This document shows positions 9,374 to 20,253 of a DNA stretch of 64,000 bases, piece by piece. The DNA is from Vibrio fortis (GTDB lineage: Bacteria > Pseudomonadota > Gammaproteobacteria > Enterobacterales > Vibrionaceae): the NCBI RefSeq assembly GCF_000695685.1, contig NZ_JFFR01000028.1, forward strand, positions 186,001 to 250,000, in the 5' to 3' direction. The notes below the pieces were generated by a model. That model searched no databases. It was not told the origin of the DNA and saw only the letters and a list, made by a program, of their open reading frames with translations. The position numbers and the translations under genes are program-made. The first letter of the stretch is position 1. Every line of letters begins with the position of its first letter.

Positions 9374-12300
9374 TATACTGCCTCCACTTGTTCCGTTTGT
9401 GCTTGCTCTGCTTCAGCCTTACGCTTTTGAAGTACCGCTTTGTAGTCGCGCGGCATAACCTTAACCATTGAGGCTAGGCTTACTTCAAAGTTGTCTAGGA
9501 AAGACTGAGCAACTTCACTTCCTGTGAATTGAACCTGCTTAGTTAGCATCTCTTTCAGTAGTTCACGATCTTCTTCTTCGATTGGATCTAGGTCTACCAA
9601 CTCAGGGTTTAGCTTAGTTTCGAAGTCACCAGACTTATCCCAAACGTAAGCCACACCGCCACTCATACCTGCCGCAAAGTTACGACCTGTTGAGCCAAGG
9701 ATTACTGCGACACCACCAGTCATGTATTCACAACCGTGGTCACCAACACCCTCTACAACCACTTTCGCGCCTGAGTTACGTACACAGAAACGCTCACCCG
9801 CCATACCGCGGATGTATGATTCACCAGAGGTCGCGCCGTAGAAACATACGTTACCTACAACGATGTTATCTTCTGCAACGATGGTTGATTTCGAATCTGG
9901 GTAAAGTACTAGCGTACCGCCAGATAGGCCCTTACCCCAGTAATCGTTCGCATCACCTTCCACTTCGAACTTAACGCCCTTAGCAAGGAAAGCACCGAAA
10001 GATTGGCCTGCAGAACCATTGAATTTCACATTCATTGGTTGAGGTAGACCTGCGTCTTTGTAAACCTTAGAGATTTCGTTCGATAGCATGGTACCCGCAG
10101 AGCGGTCCGTGTTGATGATAGGGAATTCCGCGTCTACGGCTTCGCCTTTTTCAAGTGCTGGAATCGCAGCTTGGATCAACTTACGGTCTAGAACTTCTTC
10201 TAGGTTGTGGTTCTGCTGTGTTTGGTTGTAAACACCATCTTCATCACGAGCTTGCTCAATGTGAAGCACAGGAGACAGATCTAGGTTCTTGTATTTCCAG
10301 TGTTGGATGTCTTCACGCACTTTCAGTTTGTGCGACTGACCTACCATCTCATCGATAGTGCGGTAGCCAAGCTCAGCCATCACTTCACGTAGACCTTCAG
10401 CCATGTACTGGAAGAATGTCACTACGTCTTCTACGCGGCCGTCGAAGCGCTCACGTAGCGTTTTGTTTTGTGTTGCGATACCAACAGGACAGGTGTTCTT
10501 ATGACACTTACGCATCATGATACAGCCTTCAACAACCAACGCTGCTGTTGCTACACCCCATTCCTCAGCACCCAGAAGTGTTGCTACTGCAAGGTCGCGA
10601 GGAGTTTTCATCTGACCATCAGATTGAACCACGATACGGTTACGTAGGCCGTTCTTCAGAAGCGTTTGGTGCGTTTCTGCTAGACCTAGCTCCCAAGGTA
10701 GACCTGTGTGACGAATTGACGACATTGGTGATGCACCTGTACCGCCATCGAAACCAGCGATAAGAACTACGTCGGCTTTCGCTTTCGCTACACCTGATGC
10801 GATGGTACCTACACCCGCTTCCGATACTAGCTTCACGTTAACGCGGCCAGCACGGTTTGCGTTCTTCAAGTCGTAGATCAGCTGAGCCAAATCCTCGATT
10901 GAGTAGATATCGTGGTGCGGTGGTGGCGAGATTAGACCTACGCCCGGAGTCGAGTGACGTGTTGCACCGATCCAGTCATCAACCTTATCACCTGGTAGTT
11001 GACCACCTTCACCTGGTTTCGCGCCTTGAGCCATCTTGATCTGTAGCTCGTCTGCGTTTGTTAGGTAGTAAGACGTCACACCGAAACGACCTGAAGCAAC
11101 CTGTTTGATTGCAGAGCGTTCCCAGTCACCATTCTCTTTGCGCTCGAAACGCATAGGATCTTCACCACCCTCACCAGAGTTCGATTTCGCGCCGATGCGG
11201 TTCATCGCTACTGCCAGTGTTGAGTGTGCTTCGTAAGAGATCGAACCAAATGACATTGCACCTGTTGCGAAACGCTTAAGGATGTTTTCGATTGGCTCAA
11301 CTTCTTCTAGCGGGATTGAACCTGCTGGGTTCTTAACAAAGTCTAGTTGGCTACGTAGCGTTGCTGCGTTATCACCTTGGTCATCAACCGCTTTCGCGTA
11401 TTTCTTGAACTGGGCATAGTCTTTGTTGCGCGTTGATTCTTGTAGTAGTGAGATAGTCTCAGGGTTAAACAGGTGTTTTTCACCACGCTGTTTCCACTGG
11501 TAAACACCACCCACATCTAGAACTTGTACTGGGATTTCACGAGTCGGGAAGCCGATACGGTGACGTACTAGAACTTCCTTAGCGATATCATCGATCGTTA
11601 GACCTTGGATACGTGAAACTGTACCTGTGAAATACTTATCAACCACAGACTTGCTGATACCCAATGCTTCGAAGATCTGTGCACCGTGGTAAGACTGCAG
11701 TGTTGAAATACCCATCTTCGAGAAGATCTTCAGAAGACCGCCATTGATTGACTTACGGTAGTTTTCGAACAGCTCGCGAATGTTTGTTTCCGGATCAAGC
11801 TTCTTCGTACGCTGCAGGTCAACCATAGTTTCGATAACTAGGTATGGGTTGACTGCGTTTGCGCCGTAACCGATCAGAGTTGCGAAGTGGTGCGTCTCAC
11901 GAGCATCACCAGTCTCAACCACAATGTCACACTTCGCACGTAGACCCTTACGGATTAGGTGGTGGTGAACTGCGCCAACCGCCAGCATTGCTGGGATTGC
12001 AGCGTGGTTCGAGTTAACCGCGCGGTCTGTTAGAAGGATGATTGAGTAGCCATCGATAACGGCATCTTCCGCGTACTGACAGATACGCTTAAGTGCACGC
12101 TCTAGTTTGCCTTCGTCTTCGCTTGCTTGGAATACGATGTCTAGCGTCTTCGCTTGAAGGTGCTCGTTATCGATAGCACGTAGCTTCTCAAGTTCAGAGT
12201 TAGAAAGAACTGGCGACTCAAGCTCTACTTTTTGACAGTGCTCTGGAGACTCAGCCAGTAGGTTCTGATCTTTACCTAGGTAAGTGTTCAGAGACATAAC

Positions 12301-13920
12301 CATACGCTCACGAATCGGGTCGATTGGCGGGTTAGTTACCTGAGCAAACAGCTGCTTAAAGTAGTTTGATAGATGTTGTGACTGGTGCGAAAGAATCGCT
12401 AGTGGCCAGTCGGCACCCATTGCAGAAAGTGGTTCTTTGCCGTCTTTCGCCATTGGTACAATGATTTCGTTAACTTCTTCCGAGCTCACACCAAACGCTT
12501 GCTGCTTGTGCAGTAGCTTTTCTGGTGAAGGCTGGCTGAATTCGTTGCTCGCATCTGGCAGTTTCTTCAGGCTCAGTAGATTCTCTTCAACCCACTTCTC
12601 GTAAGGTTGTGCTGATGCTATGCCGTCTTTCACTTCTTCATCAGAGATGATGCGACCTTGCTCTAGGTCAGCGACGAAGATACGACCTGGTTGTAGACGA
12701 CCACGGAACTCAACGTTCTCTGGTTCGATTTCAACAACACCAGACTCTGAAGCCATTACTAGGAAGTCATCTTTGGTCACTGTGTAGCGAGAAGGGCGTA
12801 GACCGTTACGGTCAAGGGTTGCACCTACTTGAACACCGTCTGTGAAACATACAGATGCTGGGCCATCCCACGGTTCCATTACGTTCGCGTGGTACTGGTA
12901 GAACGCGCGACGAGTTGGGTCCATGTTTTTGTTTTCTTGCCATGCTTCAGGGATCATCATCATCAACGCATGTGGCAGGCTGCGACCAGATAGAACTAGG
13001 AGCTCAAGTGCCATATCGAAGTTAGATGAATCTGAGCTGCCTTCCTGACAGATAGGCAGTAGCATGTCGATCTCTGCCTGAGTGAACAGGTCAGATTCGA
13101 TGATCGCTTCACGGGCTTTCATCCAGTTCAGGTTACCGCGAACTGTGTTGATTTCACCGTTGTGAGCTATGTAACGGAAAGGCTGAGCTAGACGCCAGCG
13201 AGGGAATGTATTGGTAGAGAAACGAGAGTGAACCAGTGCAAGAGCACTTACCATCGTTGGGTTTTGTAGGTCTAAGAAGTACTGAGGTACTTGTTCAGTG
13301 GTTAGTTGACCCTTGTACACAACCGTCTTGTAAGACATAGAGTTGATGTAAAAGTCATCACCAATGTTAGACACACTCTCAAGGCATACTCGAACCGTGT
13401 AGTTACGTAGAACGTACAGTTTACGCTCTAGCTCTTCAGGTGTGATACCTGGACCACCAGAGATAAATACATGCTCGAATTGAGGCTCTGTGCTCAGTGG
13501 GTCTGCGCCGATCATTGAGTTATCAGTTGGCAACACACGGTAACCGATCACTTCTAACTCTAGGCGTTGTGCATTGCGCTCCAGAATGTCGCGACATTGT
13601 GCACGCTTGTGTTCGTCTTTAGGGAAAAGTACAACACCAACACCGTATTTTTCAAAAGATGGCAGCTTAATACCCAGCTTTACCGTCTCTTCAAGTAGAA
13701 ACTCGTGTGGTTTTTGCAGCAAGATACCTGCGCCATCACCTGAACACGGATCGCAGCCTTGGCCACCACGGTGTTCCATTCGAGCTAGCATATCTAGTGC
13801 TTGGGTCACTACTTCATGAGACTTACGGTTTTTGAGGTGAGCTACAAAACCGATACCACAAGCGTCATGCTCCAATTCAGGAGTATACAGACCCTGTGAG
13901 TTCTGCTCTTGATCTACCAT
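9373..13920 (-). CDS. gltB: Glutamate synthase large subunit (alpha)
   Basis: 1515 residues, the usual length. GltB hydrolyses glutamine, channels ammonia, and reductively aminates 2-oxoglutarate to two glutamates. The nucleophile Cys of the amidotransferase is residue 21 (HDACGIGF), preceded by a propeptide normally removed. The FMN domain shows NSGEGGEDP and KPGEGGQLPGDK. The 3Fe-4S cysteines are 1133, 1139 and 1144 (C-x5-C-x4-C), the canonical spacing. A GXGXG domain starts near GSAGQSFGAF. It is translationally coupled to gltD, and yhcC is divergent, the same arrangement as in E. coli. A long 5' region suggests regulation ahead of the start. Confidence 0.97.
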   Translation of the reverse strand: MVDQEQNSQGLYTPELEHDACGIGFVAHLKNRKSHEVVTQALDMLARMEHRGGQGCDPCSGDGAGILLQKPHEFLLEETVKLGIKLPSFEKYGVGVVLFPKDEHKRAQCRDILERNAQRLELEVIGYRVLPTDNSMIGADPLSTEPQFEHVFISGGPGITPEELERKLYVLRNYTVRVCLESVSNIGDDFYINSMSYKTVVYKGQLTTEQVPQYFLDLQNPTMVSALALVHSRFSTNTFPRWRLAQPFRYIAHNGEINTVRGNLNWMKAREAIIESDLFTQAEIDMLLPICQEGSSDSSNFDMALELLVLSGRSLPHALMMMIPEAWQENKNMDPTRRAFYQYHANVMEPWDGPASVCFTDGVQVGATLDRNGLRPSRYTVTKDDFLVMASESGVVEIEPENVEFRGRLQPGRIFVADLEQGRIISDEEVKDGIASAQPYEKWVEENLLSLKKLPDASNEFSQPSPEKLLHKQQAFGVSSEEVNEIIVPMAKDGKEPLSAMGADWPLAILSHQSQHLSNYFKQLFAQVTNPPIDPIRERMVMSLNTYLGKDQNLLAESPEHCQKVELESPVLSNSELEKLRAIDNEHLQAKTLDIVFQASEDEGKLERALKRICQYAEDAVIDGYSIILLTDRAVNSNHAAIPAMLAVGAVHHHLIRKGLRAKCDIVVETGDARETHHFATLIGYGANAVNPYLVIETMVDLQRTKKLDPETNIRELFENYRKSINGGLLKIFSKMGISTLQSYHGAQIFEALGISKSVVDKYFTGTVSRIQGLTIDDIAKEVLVRHRIGFPTREIPVQVLDVGGVYQWKQRGEKHLFNPETISLLQESTRNKDYAQFKKYAKAVDDQGDNAATLRSQLDFVKNPAGSIPLEEVEPIENILKRFATGAMSFGSISYEAHSTLAVAMNRIGAKSNSGEGGEDPMRFERKENGDWERSAIKQVASGRFGVTSYYLTNADELQIKMAQGAKPGEGGQLPGDKVDDWIGATRHSTPGVGLISPPPHHDIYSIEDLAQLIYDLKNANRAGRVNVKLVSEAGVGTIASGVAKAKADVVLIAGFDGGTGASPMSSIRHTGLPWELGLAETHQTLLKNGLRNRIVVQSDGQMKTPRDLAVATLLGAEEWGVATAALVVEGCIMMRKCHKNTCPVGIATQNKTLRERFDGRVEDVVTFFQYMAEGLREVMAELGYRTIDEMVGQSHKLKVREDIQHWKYKNLDLSPVLHIEQARDEDGVYNQTQQNHNLEEVLDRKLIQAAIPALEKGEAVDAEFPIINTDRSAGTMLSNEISKVYKDAGLPQPMNVKFNGSAGQSFGAFLAKGVKFEVEGDANDYWGKGLSGGTLVLYPDSKSTIVAEDNIVVGNVCFYGATSGESYIRGMAGERFCVRNSGAKVVVEGVGDHGCEYMTGGVAVILGSTGRNFAAGMSGGVAYVWDKSGDFETKLNPELVDLDPIEEEDRELLKEMLTKQVQFTGSEVAQSFLDNFEVSLASMVKVMPRDYKAVLQKRKAEAEQAQTEQVEAV

Positions 13921-14450
13921 AGATACATCCTTCCAGTTAAATCTAGGCGTAACTAGTTTGCACTTCGTCAGCCTTGTCCTTTTATATTTATGAGTCTAAA
14001 CCTGCCCTGTGTTGGCGGTTTGAGTCCTTTCTGTCTCTCGCAGGAAAAATTTTGCGAGAAAAACAATCCTTAGTGATATCCGTTTTTTTTTGACCACAAA
14101 CTAGTGGTTTATATAGGTGGGATTTGGATAACACCGACTTATTAGCAAGTTTGAGCTGTAATAAAATACTCAAAAAACGCCAATATGTGTAAGTATCCTA
14201 CAATTTTGTTAAGGATAATTGCAATGAAAGTTGAACGATGTAGACCATTTTTTTGTTTTGAATTGAATTTTTTGCATAACATTTGTGCAACATTAGGCAA
14301 ATAGAGCCGTTTTTTTGCATTTTTATTGATATTTGTTAGGTGTCTCGCAAACGCTTTTCAGTAAGCTGCCCGGCTTAATTTATGAAATCCTGTAATTAAC
14401 TTTCATAGATGAAATTGATATTCATTCTTATTTAGCTTGGTGCTCCTCTC
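13921..14450. promoter_or_regulatory. Divergent gltB / yhcC control region
   Basis: 530 noncoding bases between two divergent genes. A hairpin (TCTCGCA near 14036-14042 with TGCGAGA near 14056-14062) lies in the likely gltB leader; on the minus strand it is not followed by a T-run, so it does not look like a terminator. Further out is an inverted repeat TTGCA-N9-TGCAA at 14272-14290 and a nearby ATTGCAAT, possible operator half-sites. In E. coli gltB is controlled by Lrp and nitrogen state, but I cannot assign a regulator from the sequence. Confidence 0.45.
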
Positions 14451-15407
14451 ATGCAATTACACGAACTGGTCAATACGATTGGTCAAGATCTCCAGCGTCG
14501 CTATGGCGAAAAGGTCCATAAACTGACTTTACATGGTGGTTTTAGTTGTCCTAACCGTGACGGAACCATAGGTCGAGGAGGCTGTACTTTTTGTAACGTT
14601 GCGTCGTTTGCAGACGAAAAAACTCAAGTCCAAAGTATTGCGGCTCAACTTAACGATAGAGCGGGCGAAATTGCACGAGCTAAAAAGTATCTTGCCTATT
14701 TTCAGGCTTACACCAGTACCTATGCAGAGGTTCAGGTGCTCAAGAATATGTATGAAGAGGCGCTTAAAGCTCCGGGTGCTGATATTGTTGGATTGTGTGT
14801 TGGAACGCGCCCTGATTGTGTCCCGGATTCCGTATTAGAGCTGCTGGCTGGTTATGTAGAACAAGGCTACGAGATCTGGTTAGAGTTGGGGCTGCAGACC
14901 GCAAATGATCAAACGTTAAAGCGTATCAATCGTGGTCACGACTTCGCTATCTATGAGAGTATCACCAAGCGCGCTAGAGCATTAGGCATCAAGGTGTGTA
15001 CCCATTTGATCGTTGGTCTACCTAAAGAGACTAAAGCTGACAATCTTGAAACATTAGATCGTGTTTTAAACGTTGGTACGGACGGAATCAAACTGCACGG
15101 CTTACATATTGTTGAAGGCAGCACTATGGCTAAGGCGTGGAAAGCCGGCAAGCTAGAGGCTCCATCTTTAGAAGAGTATGTCTATATTGCTACGGATATG
15201 ATTCAGCGTACTCCGGCTGAGGTGATTTATCATCGAGTCTCTTCTGCAGCGCGTAGACCAACTTTGTTGTCGCCATTGTGGTGTGAGAACCGTTGGCTCG
15301 CCATGACCGAGATTGGTCGTTCGCTAGATAAAAGTGGCGCTCAAGGCTGCAAGAATGGCGAGGCTTTTGTCTACACTTTGCCGCAGCTAAACCCGACACC
15401 GAATTAA
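14451..15407 (+). CDS. yhcC: TIGR01212-family radical SAM protein YhcC
   Basis: 318 residues of a radical SAM enzyme. The cluster cysteines appear in the family's own pattern, C-x7-C near residue 26 (FSCPNRDG, then GGCTFCNVASF), rather than the common CxxxCxxC. The family makes 5'-deoxyadenosyl radicals from SAM; YhcC's substrate is not settled, as far as I know. It is divergent from gltB and upstream of arcB, and both links are kept in E. coli. The ATG has only a weak ribosome site. The identification is firm; the biochemical role is not. Confidence 0.9.
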   Translation: MQLHELVNTIGQDLQRRYGEKVHKLTLHGGFSCPNRDGTIGRGGCTFCNVASFADEKTQVQSIAAQLNDRAGEIARAKKYLAYFQAYTSTYAEVQVLKNMYEEALKAPGADIVGLCVGTRPDCVPDSVLELLAGYVEQGYEIWLELGLQTANDQTLKRINRGHDFAIYESITKRARALGIKVCTHLIVGLPKETKADNLETLDRVLNVGTDGIKLHGLHIVEGSTMAKAWKAGKLEAPSLEEYVYIATDMIQRTPAEVIYHRVSSAARRPTLLSPLWCENRWLAMTEIGRSLDKSGAQGCKNGEAFVYTLPQLNPTPN

Positions 15408-15487
15408 CCAACAGCGGCTTGTAGAGATAAAAAGATCAATTAGTGATAAGATCCGCCCTATTAGAGATGTATATAGACAGAGGGTAG

Positions 15488-17260
15488 ATGGAACCATTGA
15501 TGACTTGGTTGTGGGACAATGCGATTTGCTATGGATCGTTTATTGTTACCCTTCTGCTGTTTACCTTGTTCGGCTGGTATCTCTATTCCCGTTATCAAGC
15601 GCATATCGAACATCTGCTGCTCGCCACGCCTGCACCCTTGTGTATGGTCGATGTTAAGAGTGGCGAAATCGTGCATGCGAATCGTCAGGCTATGCAATTA
15701 TTGGGTATCCGTCAGATGGGTACTCATTTCCGTTACCCAACCAATGACTGTCAAACTGCCTTTTCTGAAAATCTTTCTAATCATCAAAGTAGCCACTCTT
15801 TTGAACAATGCCTGATGTGGGCGTTATCTGAGTTCGAATCTCGCAAGGTCAACATGCTAGGGCGCAAGATGATCTTTCGCGGTAAACGTGTATGGATGCT
15901 CTACGCAACGCCGCATAAACACTCTAGTGAAGAACAATCTCAAGAATTGCGAGAGCTTAATGTTGCTCGTACCGCTTTGGATTCGCTGTCTGAATTGATT
16001 TATGTAAAAGATCAAAAGGGCGATCTCGTGGCTAGTAACCGATCGTTTAAGAAGTTTTGGCATGGTCGTCTAGAAGAGGGCACGCTGAGTGTGTCGAGTG
16101 GCGCACTAAAAGGGCGAGTCAGCCAACGCAGCTGGACGACCGATCAAGAAGGAAAGAGCTGCCTGCTTGAGACCTATCAAAGTGTGTTGATTGATGGAAA
16201 TGGGGAGAGGATTGGTACTCTCTCCATCAGCCATGATGTAACCGATTGGCATGACATGCAGCAACAACTGCGCGATGAGATGGAAAAGCGTAAAGACACT
16301 GAGGTGGCGTTGGCTCAGAGAGACACCATTCTTCAAAACATCTTAGAGGCTAGCCCAGATTCGATCGGTATCTTCAACGAGAACATGGTTTATCAAGCGT
16401 GTAATAAGCCGTTTGTTGCCGCATTAGGGATTTCTGAGGTGAGTGACTTAGTCGGCAAGCGCCTACAAGACGTTGTGCCAAACAGCATGTATTTGCGCCT
16501 TTCAGATTCTGATCATCAAGTGCTTCATCAAGGTAAATCACTGCGTTACATCGATAAGGTCGTCTCAAGTGATGGTGAGCAGACTTGGTACGATGTGGTG
16601 AAATCACCATTTAAAGATCCAGCATCCAGTACTAGTGGTGTACTGATCATGGCACGTGATATTTCAGAACGTTATTTAGCAGAGCAGAAACTTGAAGAGG
16701 CGAACTTAGAGCTAGAGCGCTTGAGCTTCTTAGATAGCCTGACTCAAGTTTCTAACCGCCGCCGTTTTGATGAGCAGCTTTCTACCTTGTGGCATTTCCA
16801 TGTTCGAGAAAGACAGCCGCTCACCATCATGCTATGTGATATCGACTACTTTAAAGGCTACAACGATTTCTATGGTCACCAACAAGGTGATGACGCTTTG
16901 ATTCAAGTATCAAAAGCCTTTAAACGTGTGCTGAACCGATCGTCTGACTGTGTTGCGCGTTACGGTGGTGAAGAGTTTGCCTTCATATTGCCAAACACAG
17001 CAACTGAAGGTGCTCAGCTGGTGGCGCAACGTATCCATGATGAGATTCAAAGCCTTGGCATTGTTCATGAAAAGTCTCTGGTTTCTGAGTGGGTGACAGT
17101 GAGTATCGGGGTGGTTTCTTACATTCCAACGCTCGATGATGAGATGGAATCGGCGGTTGCATTGGCTGACAGTGCCCTCTATCAGGCCAAAGCGGATGGA
17201 CGTAATCAAACCAGTGTTCACCCCAGCTCAACAGGGCGTCTCCATACCTTGGGTTTATGA
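15488..17260 (+). CDS. Membrane-anchored PAS-GGDEF diguanylate cyclase
   Basis: 590 residues. One N-terminal membrane segment (about 10-33) is followed by two or three PAS-like sensory regions (about 40-110, 155-260 and 280-400) and a GGDEF domain (about 415-580). The active site is GGEEF at 493-497, and an intact RxxD product-inhibition site (RSSD, 484-487) lies five residues before it, so active c-di-GMP synthesis with feedback control is expected. No EAL domain is present. It sits between yhcC and arcB, which E. coli keeps adjacent, so it is an insertion relative to that order. The PAS ligand is unknown. vpsR, whose family includes a c-di-GMP sensor, is elsewhere in the window. Confidence 0.9.
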   Translation: MEPLMTWLWDNAICYGSFIVTLLLFTLFGWYLYSRYQAHIEHLLLATPAPLCMVDVKSGEIVHANRQAMQLLGIRQMGTHFRYPTNDCQTAFSENLSNHQSSHSFEQCLMWALSEFESRKVNMLGRKMIFRGKRVWMLYATPHKHSSEEQSQELRELNVARTALDSLSELIYVKDQKGDLVASNRSFKKFWHGRLEEGTLSVSSGALKGRVSQRSWTTDQEGKSCLLETYQSVLIDGNGERIGTLSISHDVTDWHDMQQQLRDEMEKRKDTEVALAQRDTILQNILEASPDSIGIFNENMVYQACNKPFVAALGISEVSDLVGKRLQDVVPNSMYLRLSDSDHQVLHQGKSLRYIDKVVSSDGEQTWYDVVKSPFKDPASSTSGVLIMARDISERYLAEQKLEEANLELERLSFLDSLTQVSNRRRFDEQLSTLWHFHVRERQPLTIMLCDIDYFKGYNDFYGHQQGDDALIQVSKAFKRVLNRSSDCVARYGGEEFAFILPNTATEGAQLVAQRIHDEIQSLGIVHEKSLVSEWVTVSIGVVSYIPTLDDEMESAVALADSALYQAKADGRNQTSVHPSSTGRLHTLGL

Positions 17261-17386
17261 GTCATCAACAGACACCAAGATAAGCGTAATTAAATGCCCG
17301 CATGGCTGTTGCATGTGATGTGGCTAGCTTACCTCCCTTGTCTAAACAGGGTAGAATATTGCTAGTCTTATCGCATGGAGCGCTAA

Positions 17387-19732
17387 ATGAAACCCATGAA
17401 AAATCTCGCCCAGTATTACGTTGATCTTCTCGTAAAGCTGGGAATTGTCCGATTCTCTATTCTCCTCGCATTAGCATTGGTCGCACTCGCGGTCGTGGTT
17501 CAAGTTGGTATCACTCTGGCTCTCAAAGGTAATGTCGATGATATCGATATTGTCCGCTCTGTCTTTTTTGGTCTGGTTATCACTCCTTGGGCTGTCTATT
17601 TTCTATCTGTCGTTGTTGATCAGCTGGAAGAGTCTCGTCAGCGCCTCGCTAAATTGGTCTCTAAACTTGGGGACATGCGTGAGCGTGACCAAGAGCTAAA
17701 CAACAAATTACAGCTCAATATCGAGAAGCTTAACCAAGAGATCGAAGAGCGTGAAAAAGCTGAAGAGGCGCGTGCTGAAGCAATGCATGACCTAGAGAAC
17801 GAAGTCTTTCAACGCGAACGCACTCAGCTTGAATTGGCGGAGAGAACCGCTCTTTTGCGTTCTTTCATTGATGCCTCTCCTGACCTTATCTATTACCGCA
17901 ATGAAGATGGCGTATTCTCTGGATGTAACCGAGCCGTTGAAGAACTGACTGGTAAAACAGAGAAAGACCTAGTTGGCTTAACGCCATGGGATGTCTACAG
18001 CAAAGAGGTGGCTCAGCAAGTGGTTGAGACCGATGAAAAGGTCTTTGCTGATAATCAAGCCGTCACTTATGAGCAGTGGCTAGAGTACCCTGATGGGCGT
18101 AAGAACTACTTCGAATTGCGCAAGGTTCCTTTCTACAGCAAAGATGGTCGTCACCTTGGCTTGGTGGGCTTTGGGCGTGATATCACTGAGCGTAAAGAGC
18201 ACGAAGAGTCGCTTGAGAAAGCCAGTCGAGATAAGACCACGTTCATTTCAACCATCAGCCATGAGTTGCGCACTCCGCTTAACGGTATTGTCGGCTTGAG
18301 TCGTATGTTACTCGATAGTCAATTAACGACTGAGCAGCGTAAACATATGCAGACTATTAAAGTCAGCGCTGTGACGCTCGGCAATATCTTTAACGATATT
18401 ATCGACATGGATAAGTTCGACCGACGTAAGCTTGAGCTTTTCCCAACGCCAATTAACTTTGAAGACTTTGTTTCTGAGATGGAGAGTATCTCTGCATTGA
18501 TGGCGGAGCAGAAAGGATTGAGGTTCGATCTCGAAAGACTATCTGATCTGCCAACAGCAGTAGAAGTTGATGGCACTCGTTTGCGCCAAGTGCTGTGGAA
18601 TCTGGTTAGTAACGCGATGAAGTTCACCAAAGACGGCGGTGTGGTAATGACGGTGAGTGCGGATATCGAAGATGACTTCGCGCATATCACGATGGAAGTG
18701 GAAGACACCGGTATTGGTATTCCAGAGAGTGAAATCGATAAGATCTTCGCGATGTATTACCAAGTGAAATCCGGCTCTGATAACTTACATGCCGTTGGGA
18801 CGGGAATTGGCTTGGCAGTTTCCAAGCAGCTGATCAACATGATGGACGGCGATATTACCGTGAGCAGTGAAGAGGGCTTCGGCAGTACCTTCACAGTCTC
18901 GATTCGTGTACCTGTTAATCACGATACTCAAGCTCTAGTGAAGACGCCAAGAAAGCAGTCGCAATTGAACATCTTTATGGTGGAAGACATTGAACTCAAT
19001 GTTACGGTTGCCCGCTCGCTGCTTGAGAGTTTAGGTCACAAAGTGACGGTGGTCATGACCGGTAAAGAGGCGCAGATTGCGTTCAACCCGCAAGAGTTTG
19101 ATCTGGTGTTGCTAGATATTCAACTTCCAGACATGACCGGTTTTGATATCGCTAAGTACTATCGTGAGAAGTACTCAGAGTTACCACCGCTGGTGGCGTT
19201 GACGGCCAATGTGCTTAACAACAAGAAAGAGTACCTCAACAAAGGGATGGATGATGCCATCAGCAAGCCGCTATCTGTGAAAGCGATTCAAGATGTGATT
19301 GCTAAGCTGATAGAGAGCGAGCAACCGGATAAACCACAAGTGATTGAAGAAGCACAAGTGGTGGAGCCGAAAACTACGTCCATAGACACCAGCTTGCTTG
19401 ATATTGAGATGCTAGAGTCTTATGTTGATATTGTTGGCCCTAAGCCTGTGCTCGATAGCATTGCGATGTTTGAAGATATGATGCCTGACTACATGGATAT
19501 CCTAAACTCAAACATGGTGGCAAAAGACCAAGCCAATATCGTTTCAGAAGCACATAAGATCAAGGGGGCAGCAGGCTCTATTGGTTTGAAACGAATTCAA
19601 CAAGTGGCGCAAAAAGCGCAATCACCGGATCTACCAGCATGGTGGGAGAACATCTCAGATTGGGTCGATGAAATTAACAACGAATATCAGAACGACATTG
19701 AAGTCTTAAAGAGTTGGTTAAATCAAAGGTAG
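17387..19732 (+). CDS. arcB: Aerobic respiration control hybrid sensor kinase ArcB
   Basis: 781 residues. Two membrane segments (about 21-43 and 56-77) with a very short periplasmic loop lead into a coiled linker and a PAS domain (about 155-275). The transmitter carries SHELRTP with His292. The ATPase has DTGIGIP and a GTGIGLAVS G-box. A receiver domain follows with Asp577 (LLDIQLPD). The C-terminal HPt has His723 (EAHKIKGAAGS). H292-D577-H723 is the ArcB relay, nearly the same numbering as E. coli (292-576-717). ArcB senses quinone redox state and phosphorylates ArcA, whose gene lies about 0.6 kb on, facing it. Confidence 0.97.
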   Translation: MKPMKNLAQYYVDLLVKLGIVRFSILLALALVALAVVVQVGITLALKGNVDDIDIVRSVFFGLVITPWAVYFLSVVVDQLEESRQRLAKLVSKLGDMRERDQELNNKLQLNIEKLNQEIEEREKAEEARAEAMHDLENEVFQRERTQLELAERTALLRSFIDASPDLIYYRNEDGVFSGCNRAVEELTGKTEKDLVGLTPWDVYSKEVAQQVVETDEKVFADNQAVTYEQWLEYPDGRKNYFELRKVPFYSKDGRHLGLVGFGRDITERKEHEESLEKASRDKTTFISTISHELRTPLNGIVGLSRMLLDSQLTTEQRKHMQTIKVSAVTLGNIFNDIIDMDKFDRRKLELFPTPINFEDFVSEMESISALMAEQKGLRFDLERLSDLPTAVEVDGTRLRQVLWNLVSNAMKFTKDGGVVMTVSADIEDDFAHITMEVEDTGIGIPESEIDKIFAMYYQVKSGSDNLHAVGTGIGLAVSKQLINMMDGDITVSSEEGFGSTFTVSIRVPVNHDTQALVKTPRKQSQLNIFMVEDIELNVTVARSLLESLGHKVTVVMTGKEAQIAFNPQEFDLVLLDIQLPDMTGFDIAKYYREKYSELPPLVALTANVLNNKKEYLNKGMDDAISKPLSVKAIQDVIAKLIESEQPDKPQVIEEAQVVEPKTTSIDTSLLDIEMLESYVDIVGPKPVLDSIAMFEDMMPDYMDILNSNMVAKDQANIVSEAHKIKGAAGSIGLKRIQQVAQKAQSPDLPAWWENISDWVDEINNEYQNDIEVLKSWLNQR

Positions 19733-19739
19733 AAGAATA

Positions 19740-20183
19740 ATGAAAAAATTAGCATTCGCCGCCTGTGTCGTGGCATTAGCGGGTTGTTCTGCACCACAAG
19801 TAGAATGGCAACAAGACAACCAAGTCGAAGTTTCTACTACGACCATCACAATGAAAAGTAATCTTTGGCTAAATAAGATGCCAACCATAGGTGAAGCACA
19901 AGATAAGACACTGCATGGTGCCATTTACCTTGAATCAGATTCTCAATTACCAGCGACACTGGCTGTTGAGAGTGTCACTGTTAAACAGGGCGCGGACACG
20001 CTACTTATTACTGGCGATGACCTAGACCTGAGAACGCACAATGAAACTCAATGGGAAGTGGCGTTTGTGTGGCAGCTAGAGATCGACAGCGAACAACCTG
20101 TTGATGTTGCAGTGGAGCTGAAAGATGGTGAAGCAGTGAAGTGGCTAGTTGAGAAAGACGTTAAAGTGGATACGGTTTACTAA
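19740..20183 (+). CDS. Small predicted outer-membrane lipoprotein
   Basis: 147 residues. The N-terminus is a type II signal peptide with lipobox LAGC, so Cys16 would be lipidated; Ser at +2 predicts outer-membrane sorting. The rest is acidic and rich in beta-forming residues, with no domain I recognise. It starts 7 bases after the arcB stop and is probably cotranscribed with it. Whether it has anything to do with Arc signalling is not shown by the sequence. Confidence 0.8.
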   Translation: MKKLAFAACVVALAGCSAPQVEWQQDNQVEVSTTTITMKSNLWLNKMPTIGEAQDKTLHGAIYLESDSQLPATLAVESVTVKQGADTLLITGDDLDLRTHNETQWEVAFVWQLEIDSEQPVDVAVELKDGEAVKWLVEKDVKVDTVY

Positions 20184-20253
20184 ATAAGCGCTTCAATAAA
20201 TCAAGAGTAGCGTGCTTCGGCATGCTATTCGTGCCGCGTGAAACGGGTATTAA